A stretch of 64,000 nt of DNA, taken from Chalara sp. BL73 (Eukaryota; Ascomycota; Leotiomycetes; Helotiales). Shown one piece after another: positions 21,783 to 35,200 of the stretch (position 1 is the first letter of the stretch; every line of letters begins with the position of its first letter). The position numbers were made by a program, and so were the translations under genes. Location of the stretch: the NCBI GenBank assembly GCA_918026815.1, contig CAKJVC010000010.1, positions 188,501 to 252,500 on the forward strand, in the 5' to 3' direction. Under the pieces are notes generated by a model. The model did no database searches. It had not been told where the DNA came from and worked only from the letters and a program-made list of their open reading frames with translations.

Positions 21783-23404
21783 ATGGCGCCCCCACACTTA
21801 GGAATACCCCTTTCTCTGGCGCGCCATTCCAGAGGACTGCACACCTCTCCTCGAGGCAATACCGCCAGATCCATTGCATCTATATTCGAACAAGCAGCGG
21901 GAACAGGTGAGTGGGGCCACGAATCCATAAAGGTCAATGGCCGGGTGCGTTCAGTCCGAGCGCACAAAGAGCGAGCATTTGCATCTATCGGGGATGGGAC
22001 GACCCTGCAGCCACTACAAGTAGTGTTGAAGCCACAAGATGCCGAGAAGTAAGGATTTATATTCATTCTTCGAGAGTTTGGGTTAATTCATTTCTCGGAA
22101 GTCTATCAACCGGTACAGGGGTTACTATCTTCGGCCAAATTCACCCAGCACCTAGATCTGGCGCTCCTGAGATACACGTAACTAAGTTGGACATTGTGGC
22201 ACAAGTGGAAGCTACTGTAAGGGATACGCAATTGTACAAGTGATCAGATACTGAAAGGGGATTACAGACATACCCCATGCAAAAGAAAACACAGAAACAA
22301 GGTCATACAGTGGAATACCTCCGGACGATTCCGCATATGCGGGTTAGGCATCCATTTACCCAAGTTCTCATGAAATTTCAGTCCCAATGCGAGCGCGAGT
22401 TCTCGGCGTTTTATAATGGCAACAACTTTACAAAGATACACACCCCTATTCTTACTTCTTCTGATTGTGAAGCTGGCGGAGAAACGTTTACTGTATCTGG
22501 TCCTGCCTCGAGGGACGATGATGGCACCTTCTTCAAAACTAAGAAATACCTTACGGTATCTCACCAATTGGAGTTGGAAGCCATGGCGCAATCTATAGAA
22601 AAAGTATGGAGTCTCTCGCCCACATTCAGAGCTGAGCGGAGCGATACGGCACGACATCTAAGTGAGTTTTATATGCTTGAGGTAGAACAAACGTATGTTG
22701 AATCGTGGCGGGATCCTATGGAAACACTCAAAAACTCGATTTGTCATGTCACCAGAAACCTATACTCGAGTAAGGTTGCTGATGCAATTATACATGGGAA
22801 ACGGTCGGAAGGACCAGAGGAGGAGCCTGGGTTGGCAGGCAAATTAGAGGAAAGGTGGCAGGGTATGATGCAGTGCGAATGGCCACAAATATCATATACC
22901 AAAGCGATTTCCCTTCTGGAGCAACATGCAAACAGATTTGAGCATAGACCAGAATGGGGACTGGGCCTCAAGTCTGAGCATGAGAACTTCATTGCTAAAC
23001 ATGTAGGGAAAGGGTCTCCGGTCTTTATCACCCACTATCCCAAGGCTATCAAGCCGTTCTACATGTTGAAAGCAGCTTCCAATGTGGAGGAGACCCGATC
23101 AGTGGTACACAATTTCGATCTTGTAGTCCCAGAAGTGTGCGAAATAGCTGGCGGGTCTTTGCGCGAGCACGATCTTGAAACCCTGATCAAGGAAATGCAG
23201 AGTATGAAGATGCTTCCTGAGGGCGAATCTTCACAGCTTTCAGCGGAGGACTTTGGTAATTATAAGGACTATATTGATCTTAGGCGCTGGGGTTATATCC
23301 CTTCAGGGGGGTTTGGCTTAGGGTTTGATCGTCTGATCATGTATCTGACCGGTATCCCGAACATTCGGGAAGTGATTCGGTATCCACGATCTTTTAGACA
23401 CTAG
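21783..23404 (+). CDS. SLM5: Mitochondrial asparaginyl-tRNA synthetase, 505 aa
   Basis: Three exons: 21783-22048, 22102-22216 and 22268-23404 (introns 53 and 51 nt). The N-terminus (SLARHSRGLHTSPRGNTARS) is a mitochondrial presequence. The OB-fold anticodon-binding domain follows (VNGRVRSVRAHKERAFASIG). The first join gives AENLSTGTGVTIFGQI. The class II catalytic domain has the AsnRS-type TSSDCEAGGETF, motif 2 FRAERSDTARHLSEF, THYPKAIKPFYM, and motif 3 GFGLGFDRLIMYLTG with NIREVIRYPR. These favour AsnRS over AspRS. It charges mitochondrial tRNA-Asn in the matrix. An apparent GTGAGT at 21908 inside exon 1 is read through, because the unspliced text is conserved. Length and motifs look intact. 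Confidence 0.92.
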
Positions 23405-26400
23405 TAAGTCAAAGCTTGTACAAACGTTGTAGAATAAATGTAGAATTACAAAAAGAAATAGACTAGAATATAATCGGGTGTAGACTTCGAAGACAGATAC
23501 TGCTTCTCCATGGCAACATAGCTTGACATGTGGTCCAATTTCGTGAATTCAAGCACCTGGGTAATGTGAATCACCATCAGATGATCTCTCGCTCTCCGAA
23601 GTCGTGACCAAGCATAAAGTGGCAGGAATGATAGGTACGACTCGTCCTTTCCAATTCATCACCCTCTCGGGGGGACTGCGCCTTGCAGGTGTTATTGCCT
23701 GATGAGAACTGAACCTGCTTTCAACAAATACGCGCCTTCGTTGCCATTATCGTTTGAGTTTCTCCAACGAATATGTTATCACTGGTTCCCATTGTGGCTA
23801 TCATTAAATTAACCTTAATCGCCAACACGACTTCGCCTTCGCATAGGGCTTAGAGCTGCATTTGCATGAAATGTATCAGCTAAACAGGCTGTAGCAGAAT
23901 GAAAAAGGTAACTTCCAACTACGTGCTTAGCAGCGCATAGGTCCCAATAGGTTGCCCCTTGATATCCTGGTTGAGTTTCTATACCCTAGCTCTCACCTAA
24001 GTATACCTCATCTCATGAGAGAAGACGTTCATTAAGAATGGTGGGAATCTATGCTGGTCTAGTTGTCGATCAGTTATTGAATGTCCACTTCTATGGTTCC
24101 AACCCCTTCACCTCATTTCTACCGGCATAAGGGTTGTACATCTCAGCCAGGCACAATTCTTTTCCAAATGTACTGATGGACTATGCCTCCAGGTCCCATC
24201 CTCTCCGCCCCTGTGCCATCCAAGCCAATTTGGAAACTACTCAACCTTGGTCATAAACCAACATACTGCACTTCTCATATGTTCTGCAGATTGTGTGCAG
24301 CGACTTTGCCACATACCAACATTTACAACACCCATTAGATTTACAGGAATCACGGCCAACGAAATCTCACTGTGGCATCCACACTCCTTGCCACTCGCGA
24401 CTGGGGACTTGCATATATCAAAATGTAACGTGATATATATGCGTTCGTTATTGGAGCCCGAAGACAACTACTATGTTACTGGTTCACTATCCAGAGTAAA
24501 TTTTGGTCATCTGATGCCTGATTATCTACTTTGGGTTCTTCCATGAAATCATCTTACTCAGATCTATCCAGCCGTGCGTATTACTCATTGTGCTGACGCT
24601 AGGTTTCCCAAATAACCAACAACGGACCTGTGAATACTAGTCGGTCCTCTAAGTAAAAATCATCAGAATTGGATCCCAACAGCTTGGATCCAGGTCAGCC
24701 GCACCACTTCCAGGGTTCCGTTAATTGAACCTTGCCGTCCTAATAGCGTATCTTTTATTATTTGTTTCAGTCATTCATATCTTATTGAGCCCTTATATCC
24801 GGATAATCCGAGATATTGTCTTTCGCACGTAACGCGTCATCACACTCCCATCTTCAACGGCTTTGCAGATATTCTATCCACCCTCGACTTCAATGGACAG
24901 CTAACGGTGCGCAAAAACTGCTCTCAATCTCCCCTCCCCGCCCCCTCCAAATCTCTGTGCAACCCTCCATCTCTCATGAACAAGGCATTGCACCAATCAC
25001 AAATCCCCCATCGCTAAAGCCTATCCGTACCTGATCACTTACTTACCGTACCCCGAGAAGGTGAGACGGACATGACATTCCCGGGTATATGAATAATTAG
25101 ACAAGGGTAGAACTGTGATGCACGCCACTGCAGTCGCCGTTGACCGAGTTGGTTGTTATCTTTATCGTTAGCCCCCAAAATCCGGAAATTCCTGGGTGAG
25201 AGGAAGTTTAAGGTTACGGGACGAACGCACTAAGGCTAGTACCTACTTATCCGAGATGCTTATTCTCAAATTGGGGACTTTGATGCAGCTCAAAGGGCTC
25301 TTTATATCATCTTCCTAATTTTAACACGTCTTATTGTTTCCTGGCAATCTTTCTGGCTAAACAACAGAGTTCTAGCAGAGAAAATAAAATGCGGTATCGG
25401 CCCCCAAAGAATTAACTTTACAATTAGCCGCTGCCCCTGCAAACACAGCCAACAAACAGAAGCCTTCAAACGAACAGCGATAAAGTATCGCCTACACCAT
25501 CAGCACAAGCCGAGTTACATTGTCTTAACCAACAGCTGCGGACCCCAATCCAACAGCGGACGGGATCTTGTTCGACTTCCGCGGCTCGTAACGGCGGGAA
25601 AAGGTGTGTGGAACCAAGTGGTCGGATTGTCAAAATACGACAGGGTGACGAATGGACCAATATAACTGTTGGAAAATCAAAATCTTCGAGTTGTTGATAG
25701 GCTGGCAAGTAAGGTTATTTAATGCCAGTGTCGCCACCTTGAGGGGAGCCTCAAGCTGAATTTTTTGCACATTATCACACCACAAAAGTTGGTTCCAAAA
25801 TCTGCCACGCCTAGATGGGCTAGCTCTCGTTCATTTGCCTTGGAGCGGGCTCTGCACAATTGGAATTCCAACACAGCTATAGAATAAACAACGAGCTGCG
25901 CCTACCGCCTACCATCGATCGTCCAACATTCATCTCCTCGTGGACATTTGCTCCGCATCCACAGCCCGTCAAGCCCCTTTGCTGAGATCTCCCCACCTCC
26001 ACTCAAAGTCTGTCTTTCAAAGCCTCCAACATTGGGGCCTGAAAAATGGAACCACAGAAAATCCCCAGCATTTGGATTCTCCATTTAAACAAGACTTCCA
26101 ATTCATAGCTAGAGATCGGGAACAATTATTCTTGAGTGTGGATTCTTCGACAGCGGCTCATTGTAGTGGCTTGTGCTCTTAATAACACGCGAAGAGCTAA
26201 TAGCTACCCTATATGCGTAAACGTTGTTGACGTGGATATGCAAAATATTTATTTAGAAATGGCGCCACATTTAAAAACCTCATGCATGATACTTCAAGGA
26301 GTAGTTCTAGATGTCATCCTTTCATCGACTAGAATGCCCGGCATAGATCTCCATTTCAGATCCGCAGTTTGTCCGTTAAGCATAAACTTTGAGAACCCGC

Positions 26401-26707
26401 CCTTGGGATGAATTCCTCGCGAGGACCACGTTTAGAACGCCAGCTTGCATAACTTGAGAAGCTATTTTTTGCCCGTATAGTACCATCCTTGTCTAAACGT
26501 CAAGAAGATGGAGCTTCCAGCGCTACATATCGAGCAATTAAAGAGATAGAAAACACGCCATTTCTGTGTCGAGAAACATAATCCGTCCCAGCATGGCTAA
26601 GCACAGCTATCGCGATTCTTACTGTAGCCTCTTAGACAGCGCGCCAAGTGATATGATCTCTATGCTCCCAAGTTCCAAAAGATAGGCCCCATCACATCCT
26701 CTCCATT

Positions 26708-26723
26708 AAAAAAAAACCCCCCC
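26708..26723. repeat. A9C7 homopolymer pair
   Basis: Nine A followed directly by seven C. Confidence 0.9.
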
Positions 26724-26771
26724 ACAAACAGCTCTTTTCTCGAAAATTCCGCACTAGGCCAAGCAGAGCAG

Positions 26772-26783
26772 CCCCCCCCCCCC
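26772..26783. repeat. C12 homopolymer tract
   Basis: Twelve consecutive C within non-coding DNA, 48 bases from the A9C7 tract. Confidence 0.9.
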
Positions 26784-27697
26784 AGAAAAGGACCGAAAAT
26801 TAAGCGTAAAATAGCGCGCTCCACCGCGTAAATCCCCGAGGAGGATTCAAGATTGGAAAGTTCGGAGGAGTCTTTATCCATGGTGTTCACGGCGCAGGAA
26901 CGGCAAAGTGTTTCTGCCAAAAGCAACGGGGAGCGAGCATCGACAGACAGGTCAAGCAAGATACGGCGGGCCTCCCTGGCGCGTCGGCATAGGCCCAGTC
27001 GGGGAGTGAGTTTTTTTAGTTTTTTTTTGGGTAGTAGGCTTTGTGGGGAATCAGGTTTGCAGGAGGTTGGTTTTGGTTTATTTTGCAGGGTCGGATTGTT
27101 GAGGCATGGGATTTTGTGGGTTTGTGAGTACGTAGGATGTGCGTATATCGTACGTAGAGGTGTGGCACGGTTAGGTGAGCTCTTTAGGCTTTCTGCTAGG
27201 GAATTTGGCGCAGGGGTTGAGGAATTTAGACTATAGCTTAGAGAGGGCGAGGGTGGGGAAGAACAGAGCAGCGAGACTTGGGATAGGACTAAGATTGCTC
27301 TCATGTTGTGATGGGCGGTGTGTTGATGAGGAACTGATATCACAAGATGAGAAATGTTGAATGTTGTAATGCTTCAATGAATGCTCTGATTCAGTAGCTA
27401 AATCTCTGGTCATGGCTCTAGCCATGAGAAACAGCAAAATATAGTATTTCTCCCTACGCCATCTGGTTCTTGTGAAAGACTTTCCTCCAGGCCCATTTTG
27501 TCTTTCCTTTGCCCACCCATTACCTATAGAAACGAAGCGACAAATCACCTGCCACCCCTCCAACGCCTAACGTAATGCGATTAAATGCCCCTTATGTATG
27601 CCCTGCCTTTAGCTAGGATGTAATATATACTGTACAGAATGTATTTGTGAAATAGAGATATCTACTTTGTCTCTCGTTTTTATCGTCGTTGATGTGT

Positions 27698-29191
27698 TTA
27701 GAAGTGGAATTTGGAGTCCAGGACTCGAACTGCTCGCTGATCCTCGCTAGCGTGATGAAGCTTCTCGTGTGGGATGTCTGTAGCTTTGCCTTTGGGGCTC
27801 TTACTGCCAGTGCGGCTGTTATTCTTGTTATCAGTCATGACCGATGTAGAATTCTCGGCGTGGACCAGTGCTGAAATCGAAGGAATGCTCTGAGCTTGCG
27901 AGATGTTTCCATTCGTCTGAGGGGTACTTGAGGGCGAGACTCTGCCATTAGACTGGGGAGTATGAGCTCGCGAGGCATTCTGTGGTGGTGTGACAGTTCG
28001 TTGCCGACCAGGAACAGATGCTGGAGGCGAAGCAGGATCCTTGACTTGGACTGGCGCCAGGTTCACTGGTGCTAGCTGGACTGGATGCGAAAGGCGGGGA
28101 TCTAACGGTGGAGCAGTTTGTAGTGCTCGCTGAGCAATTTGTGCTGCTGCTTGTTGCTCTGCCACGATTTGAGCCTGAATGACACGTGGACTGGGGTTAG
28201 GTTGGTATTGCGCAGCTAGTTGTGCAGCTGTTGCAGTGCTCATAGGACGTTGCGAGAGTGGCGGAGGCGGAAGTGATGAATCAGAGAGAGGTGGTGGTGG
28301 GCGATCGAATTGGCTTTGATGCTGATTTATTGGTGGTTGTGGCGCATATTGTTGATGTTGTTGATATGGGCTTCGGTGTTGATTTAGATGAGGAGATGTA
28401 TGAGCTGATCCATTCGGATATGGTGATTGGTGAGCGGGCGGATGAGAGTACCCTGGATAATTTCCTGGATATGGAGGTGTCGACGCAGGCGATGGTGGCC
28501 ATGGAGTATAGCCGGGTCCAGGGTGTTGCTGGTATGGGTATTGTGGTGGTCCTCCACGAGGTGGGATCTGATGTTGAGGTTGCATATATGGGCTTTGGTG
28601 CATAGGTGTTCTTGTAACGGCAGGGCCTGGAGAATCGTGGACGGTTGCCTCTGGGTACATTCCCTTCACTGGCACAATGTGACGTAGCTGGGGATCGGTC
28701 GTTGGGTGCGGAAGGTCGGGAGCATTGGCGTGAGGTCGAGAGTAATAAGATATTAGGTGGAGGTGTTGTCCATTGGATGTGGTGATGCTGAACGATTGCT
28801 TCATTAATCCATCAGGCTTGTACCTGTATCCATCTGGTCCTTCACCATCCATATCTTGATCCTCGTCGCTACCACGTCCGCTCTCTGGGGTCTTACCCTG
28901 TGAGCGACGTACAGGTGGCGGCGCAAACTGTCCCCCTCCTCTCTTGCCCTCCATCTCTCGATATGTCAAAAAGCTTCCCGAAACTCTGCTTGCACTCCAT
29001 GACTTGCCATCTGTCCATCTCCTCATGCCGGCTTCACGCTCATCCCATACGAACACTGAACCCGAGCTGATAGATTGCCTCTCCTTCTCCGAAAGCCGAC
29101 GTTGAACTCGAGGTAGTAACCCTAGACGGCATGCTTCGAAAAGCTTGATGGCGTCCGCCGGTGTGCGTACGTGGCCTCGATATGTCTCCAT
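27698..29191 (-). CDS. SGE1: WOPR (Gti1/Pac2) family transcriptional regulator, Sge1/Ryp1/Wor1-type, 497 aa
   Basis: Single exon with ATG at 29191. The first WOPR half is nearly complete at the N-terminus: METYRGHVRTPADAIKLFEA, then LLPRVQRRLSEKERQSI, GSVFVWDEREAGMRRWTDGK and SWSASRVSGSFLTYREMEGK (about residues 1-85). After an acidic spacer the second half reads YRYKPDGLMKQSFSITTS and HLHLISYYSR (about 122-152). The rest is long, Pro/Gln/Tyr-rich and disordered (QSPYPNGS, HQQYAPQPP). WOPR proteins bind DNA directly and act as master switches of morphology, secreted effectors and secondary metabolism in fungi (Wor1, Ryp1, Sge1, Reg1). The Sge1/Ryp1 assignment over Pac2 rests on the DGLMKQSF and SWSASRVSG text. 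It sits alone in a gene desert, suggesting large regulatory flanks. Confidence 0.93.
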   Translation of the reverse strand: METYRGHVRTPADAIKLFEACRLGLLPRVQRRLSEKERQSISSGSVFVWDEREAGMRRWTDGKSWSASRVSGSFLTYREMEGKRGGGQFAPPPVRRSQGKTPESGRGSDEDQDMDGEGPDGYRYKPDGLMKQSFSITTSNGQHLHLISYYSRPHANAPDLPHPTTDPQLRHIVPVKGMYPEATVHDSPGPAVTRTPMHQSPYMQPQHQIPPRGGPPQYPYQQHPGPGYTPWPPSPASTPPYPGNYPGYSHPPAHQSPYPNGSAHTSPHLNQHRSPYQQHQQYAPQPPINQHQSQFDRPPPPLSDSSLPPPPLSQRPMSTATAAQLAAQYQPNPSPRVIQAQIVAEQQAAAQIAQRALQTAPPLDPRLSHPVQLAPVNLAPVQVKDPASPPASVPGRQRTVTPPQNASRAHTPQSNGRVSPSSTPQTNGNISQAQSIPSISALVHAENSTSVMTDNKNNSRTGSKSPKGKATDIPHEKLHHASEDQRAVRVLDSKFHF

Positions 29192-30520
29192 TGTGTTGTG
29201 TGTTTGTTTGTATTACTGGGCTGGAATGTATGAATTGAAGAAAACAAGAGGGTCTTGATGTCCAAACACACGTAGGACAAATAACCTCGTTTTCTCCGCA
29301 GATCTTCGGTTTGGCTCACTTTTGTAGGACAACGGCTGTCTTGTAACTCTTTATAATTTCTCGTCTGCTGCGCGGCCCTGGTGATTTCTCGGACGTCACA
29401 GAAAGCTTGTGCGTCGCAAGCTCGGAAAGGTTAAGTTTTGGCGAAAATTTAAATCGCTTTGCGCAGGTCTTGTCGAAATGTTGCGACGTTTGAGTAGGTG
29501 ATCCTCTCGGCTTCAAATGATATGATTGTTAGCTATGGGATCGTTCCACCAAAAGGTACTTGGACGTGGAATTGCTCATGCAATTGGAAGTGGAAGTGGA
29601 AGTGGACGCGAAGATGAGACGAAGCTTAAACGGGGCTCCACTAGAACCGCACATCAACCGGACTTGGTCGTTTTGTGCTGAGTGGAGCGACTCGAGACAG
29701 CCAAACTAGCCAAGAAAAGGTTGCGACGCGATGTGCTGTGCTATGGTTGGAACTGGCCGCACATCCTCTTCCTTCCAGGACTTTCTCCTTCCTTGCGCAG
29801 AGGCGAACAAGAGCCGATGACGCACAAGGAAAGCAAAGCCGTGTTTGCCAATGGATTATAGACAAGAAACAAGGAGAACTTACTGTCTGGGACAGATCTT
29901 GGCTGTCTTTGTTACAAGTGACTCCTGTCCGAGTACCCAGTTTTTGCTGGTGTGGTGGTTTTGTTGCTGTTGTTGTGGATTGTGTGTCTGCCTGCCTGTC
30001 TCTCTATGTGTGGTGTAGAAAAATGGAAGAAGGGGTGAGGCTCGTTATAGCCTTAGACCAAATTCCAGTTCACCAACGGCTAGCTTGCTTGTCATGTGTC
30101 CTTAGACTGAATAATTGTGGTGATCGACGACAACAACAGGGCATACACAACGGGCAGCGGCGTGTTGAAGCCGGAAGATATCACAGTGCTGGGGAGGAGG
30201 AGTTAAAAGGTCGACGATTGAACGACCAGAGTGGTGAGGAAGTCAGATGTTTGGATTGGGGTTTGGAACGTAGTGGATTGGGGAATGGAGATGATTAAAA
30301 AGGAACCGCCGACCCCATCCAGATAGAGTTAAGGTATCTTCCGTTAAGTACCAGGTATGGCGAGAGGTCAAGTCACCGCACGGTACAGTAGCGTAAAAGT
30401 CTATCCCAGGCCTGCCAAGCCCTGGCGATACCTTGATCTTGGCGTTGGCAAGGGCATCCACCTTGTGTCATGGTGTGGGTGAATTTGCGGGAGCTTAGGT
30501 TGATTTTTACTTAAAATTCT

Positions 30521-30544
30521 GTTGGTTGGTTGGTTGGTTGGTTG
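30521..30544. repeat. (GGTT)n microsatellite
   Basis: Uninterrupted GTTG tetranucleotide repeat of 24 nt. Confidence 0.9.
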
Positions 30545-32280
30545 ATGCTACTTTAGGTTAATCCGGCCTGTCAGCATATTGAGGTGTGGTGGCTGCGAGC
30601 CACAGGATGCTGTTGGTGGATAGTCCTATACTAAGCTGAGCAGGTTGTTTGTTGGGTTACTTGATTCTGCAATTGGGGGCTTGTCACGCTGCGGTACAGA
30701 TAAAGTATCTTTGGTGCACTTGTTGGTTGTATTCCCATCTACCCTTTCAGCAACACGTTGGAGCCTTTCGGCAGCTGCTGTGGCAACTCTACCCGTACAA
30801 ATGCTCTGATGTGTATTTTTGGGTCTGGATATCGTAACCTAAAAATGGCTTTTGCAACATCTGGAATGTTTACAGAATATATGGGTACTATTTTACGAGG
30901 CTGTCGGGAGTCTAAACTCTTTCTGATTCAAAATTTCACGTGGAGCTGGGAAGTGTGGCACTGCTCTTCGACCAAGCGTGCAACACTTGGGCGGATAACT
31001 TTATTGCTGTCAATCCTTTAGCAATCAGTCCATGGCTAGATTTTTCGTCCAGAAGAAGTCGTAAATGAGCTCAGGGTGCGAATCCTTAAGCCAAGACAGA
31101 AGTATATGTGGCTATCCCAATTTTTGTGTTGGGTCACGAGTAAGGATCAAATAACTTGCACCAGCCTCACAGGAGGTGGACAGGGCGGATCGTGATCAGC
31201 AAAGCCTTGTCTTGTGGATTTGATTAACTCATTAATAGACTTGTCACGGCAGACCGACGTGGTTCTATGTGACTGTGTCCATGATGACCGATGAGGTGAA
31301 GCCGGTTCAAAGCAACACCGCAGATTTCTGGACATGTAGCGGAGCGATTTATCCTCTAATCTTAGAGACCAGAACCGCGTCTTAACGGCACGTAATGCTC
31401 AGGCACACAGCAAACGAAAGATGATGGTGTCTGTCCGTTTCATAACTCGGGACTTACGAAGCTTGTGGGCCGGCAAACACCCAGCACACTTTTGATGATC
31501 TAGATTTGACGATACCGAACAAAGTGGACACGATTCACCAAATGGAGACTACTGGAGAGGGCCTCATATTTAATCACGCCTACTTACAGCGACCGATTGT
31601 GGAGATGCTCCACTACAAATGAATGGCCATATCCTCGGTCACGCTTCCTTAGAAATGAAGCTTAAGTTCAAGGTTTCAGTTCAGTTTGTCATGATGTCGG
31701 CACTATTGGTCTAAGGTTCTTCAAAGTTTATGCATAATTACTCATGTTGGCATAACTCATTTGCTGTAGCTCCCTCTGCGTGACATTGGATTCTGGAGTT
31801 TGGCGAAAGAATAGAAATGCCCGCGTCGTCCTTCGAATTAGGAGTCCAGGATGACGAGCTGGTGGTCGGATATTATTGGACGTGGTCCCGAAGTCCATCA
31901 GCATTCTTGCTGGGATGAGCGAGATACGCCTCTGTCAGCCTTACCTGTCACAGTGTATATTTCTACATTAGGAATACGCTTCGTGACTTTTATTAACATC
32001 AAAGCCATTTCGACGTCATGCGATACAATTAATAAGATAGGGAACATACCATACTGCCTGCCCATCCGCCCTTTCCTCAACTCTAAACTCTGAACACCGA
32101 CATTTAGAATTGATTGTCTATACCATTACCATATGAGGCATTCATGCCGTATGTAATGAACGTCCATTTAGCATTTATATCACCTCCATCCGCCCAAATT
32201 AATTGTGTTCATGGCTCCACTCCTCGTTTTACAGTTGAAGGAGTACGCGCAACCGCCAAGCTAGGTGCGGGGGCCTGTAC

Positions 32281-32290
32281 TTTAAAGTTT
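32281..32290 (+). promoter_or_regulatory. Candidate WOPR-binding site upstream of the WOPR gene
   Basis: TTTAAAGTTT contains TTAAAGTTT, the core motif known to be bound by Wor1-type WOPR proteins. It lies about 3.1 kb upstream of the WOPR start. A weaker inverted match (AACTTTAA) lies at 32999-33006. Autoregulation is a known feature of WOPR genes; here it is inferred. Confidence 0.3.
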
Positions 32291-35200
32291 TTGGAGGCTT
32301 TTTCCCATGGCGCTCTTGGCGACTCGCTTCAGCCGTTAAGTTTAAGCATGATTTTTAGGTTGCAGATCGCTGCCGAGTGGTCGTAAACAGATGACCAATC
32401 GTCCTTAGTAAATCGTAAGGCTCGCAAATGCATTATATCACCCGACCGGATGCCATGGCATCTACGACTTTACTGCCGTTGACTTGTATCTTTCTCATGA
32501 TTCATTAAAACAGCTCTGTCTGTCTGGCTGCCGTACAGGCTGCTCCATGCGAGCGTCGCTCGTAACTGCCAACTCCAGCGTGGTGACACAAGCCGGCAAA
32601 GTCGGATGCAGAAATGCTTCTTGCATCTTGCTTGTAGAACAACCGCCAATGTTTCTATCATTCGTGAGATCGGGAATACTCGCGCTGTCAAGGCCTTATC
32701 AAAGCTCCACTGGATTATTGAGTCCAAAAACCTGTCTTTCGTTTGCGAATTCCTATTTCACCAAGAAATAATCCTCTTGGGTCCGATCCGTTCCATGCAC
32801 CAGTCAGTCCTTTGTCCAAGTGTGCGCCGCGCTTTCGTGCTATTGGATCATGATCCACCAACAATTGGCAGCAGAGGTATGATAATGATGGTGGCCCAGC
32901 CCGAGCTGGCGAATGGCTTGTGAGTGCCTAACCGAACTCCAGCTTGGCAATATGAAAGGCCGGCCGCGGAGCCAAGCACTCTCGGACGAGGATCGCTCAA
33001 CTTTAACTTAATCATCACTTGGCCCGCTCTTGGCTATAAATTTGTAAACACCGTGTTCCCTGAGAAGAGGAGCAGGCTCCGAGTTGCACGACGTCGGCAA
33101 TTACGCCTCCAATGCTGAAAAGCGACGCAAACCTGCCCTGATAAGGAAATTGTCACGACAGCAGAGGAAGAGGCTGGTGGTATACATGCCGGCTTGCAGG
33201 CTTTTGATTAGAAAGCAGGCATCGCGCTGCCAAGCCATGTGTAGCAACTTTGGATGCCGCTTCGAGATCCCCTTGGAAATTTTTAGGTTTTGCGCTAATG
33301 ACAGCTTAAACGTGCCAAGCTTTCGGGGCGTTTGTGTCATTGGGATCGCGCAGCAAACTCCTCTTTAGGTTATGCTACCAGAAATCCCAAGAAAGCGTCT
33401 TAGACCCCGGCTTACGAGAAGCCGACGGTGATTTGGCGAGCTGGCGAAACTGCATACGGCGTGTAGATACCAAAAATGGAGTTCGAAAATACTTAGGAAA
33501 GCTTCTAACCACCAGCTAGTCGAAGAAAATAATTACAATTGAGATTTAAATACATTTTGGACTCTCGTGATCTCAGTCACATACTGATGCAGACAGATCT
33601 TGATAACTTAAAAACATAGGTTCCATGATATGATCGCCAAACGTGGCAAGTGGGCTTCCTTTTATCAAAGTCTACTTGGCATTCTCTTCGCCTGTTCCAC
33701 ATGGTTCCGCAGCCATTTGGAGTCAAATGTCCACATGTCGGTTTAGGATAACGGAAAGAGCGAATGAGATAAGTCGCCGTATAATACGGCATCATTATCT
33801 ATTATTGCCGTGGCTGGTCGTAAATCGGGAATAAGGGGTGTGTGGAGCTGAGGTAAGACCGTCCTCTGTCAGAACCTTCTTCGAGGGTCCTTAGCTCATC
33901 AACCTCTCGAGCCGCCTACCTCCGTGGTGGCAGAAGCCACGCGATGCGGCACAAATAATGAAATCCTTGCCCAGCAGCCTCATGTTAAAAGAGTGAACGA
34001 AGGCGCCAGGCCACCTGAGCGTCAAAGTTTCCTGCCAGCCGAAAGTGGGTGCAGATATCCTCCGTCTGATGATGCATTCTGCCTTTTCACCATCCACACC
34101 GAAGACCAGCCACCTCGGACCAGTATTTATGCTTATTTTTCGGTCAGCTGGAGCTTCCTTAACTCCGAATCGTTCCAACCAGGTAACATCCGTAAAGACT
34201 CTGGGGAGCATCACTGCGTCTGACATACATTTACGGGAGATGCAGCCTTACAACAATTATCCAGCGAATCTTGTTGGAGCGAGACAGCGCACCTCACACC
34301 CCTTCCGTCGTCGCAACAAGCTTAAATTCACGACATCCCTCCTACTTCAGCCATTCAGGGGTGATCGCTGTGAAGTAACCCCGTCATTACGTGGCCCTCG
34401 CTTAAAGAGTTCTCCATTATTGTCGCTTCGGCCCACACCATCCTCCCGTTACCCGTATGCGGAGTAATGGATTTTGACCAAGATGACCTTGCGGTAACAC
34501 ATATCCCCCAGCACAAGAAAAGCAGCTTCGTCCACACAAGATGCATTTTGAAGAACCGAGATGCAGATATCGCAATACTGTACTCAGGAGCAGAACATAA
34601 CACGGTCTGCCCGGTCAGCCTTTCAGGGATCCATTTCGGCCTCCGAACATCAGCATTGCTGTGATACCTGAATATTTTGCCCGCCCTCCTCAATAAGGAT
34701 CAAAAGCAAGCGGAACCAAAACGGCTGCGAAGGATCTGTTGAGCATGCCTTTCACAAAACTTACCAAACATCACACCTAGTACCAACTTTTGTTCTGCAA
34801 GTGGCCTGCCACCAGTCAGCTTCGCTTAAGCTCGGCTTCGAGTATAATTAACACCATCATTTTACAGAACAAATCTATCCATGACAGCACGTCGCTTACG
34901 AGAGAGCAGGTATAATAATTAAGCATCCGATGGTTCCGTGATTTAGGGTTTTCGAGAGTTTTTAACTTTATAACAGCAGGGATAACGGCATACTGATCGC
35001 TGTAAATAACGCAGTATCCGCAGAGGCCGCGGCAAGTTGCGAGCTCAACAGCTGTGGGGAAAAGGGCAAATAAAAAAGTTTGCGTCGTATCATTTATGTA
35101 GATCGTATCAAAGGGGAAAAAGTACCTTTCACGATAAGCTCGGCAGCCTGCGAGATCTCGACTCGCGATCCACCTCTCGTAAAGCACTGACTAGATACCC

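Larger units (their letters stand above)
23405..27697. other. Gene-free interval of about 4.3 kb
   Basis: Convergent flank between AsnRS and the WOPR gene. No ORF here has a domain, signal peptide or credible splice structure. Homopolymer tracts A9C7 (26708-26723) and C12 (26772-26783) lie inside the largest open frame (26660-27343, minus), which I consider non-coding. No terminal repeats, transposase or reverse-transcriptase text was recognised. Confidence 0.5.

Noticed and set aside
21908..21913. GTGAGT donor inside exon 1 of the AsnRS gene
   Set aside because: The unspliced text across it (GHESIKVNGRVRSV) is the conserved OB-fold, so it is not used.
26660..27343. 227-codon minus-strand open frame near the WOPR 3' end
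   Set aside because: Contains homopolymer-encoded Gly and Phe/Gly runs from C12 and A9C7 tracts, no domain, and a competing frame on the other strand.
29675..30298. 207-codon plus-strand frame upstream of the WOPR gene
   Set aside because: No family feature, odd composition, and no introns although most genes here are intron-bearing; likely chance.
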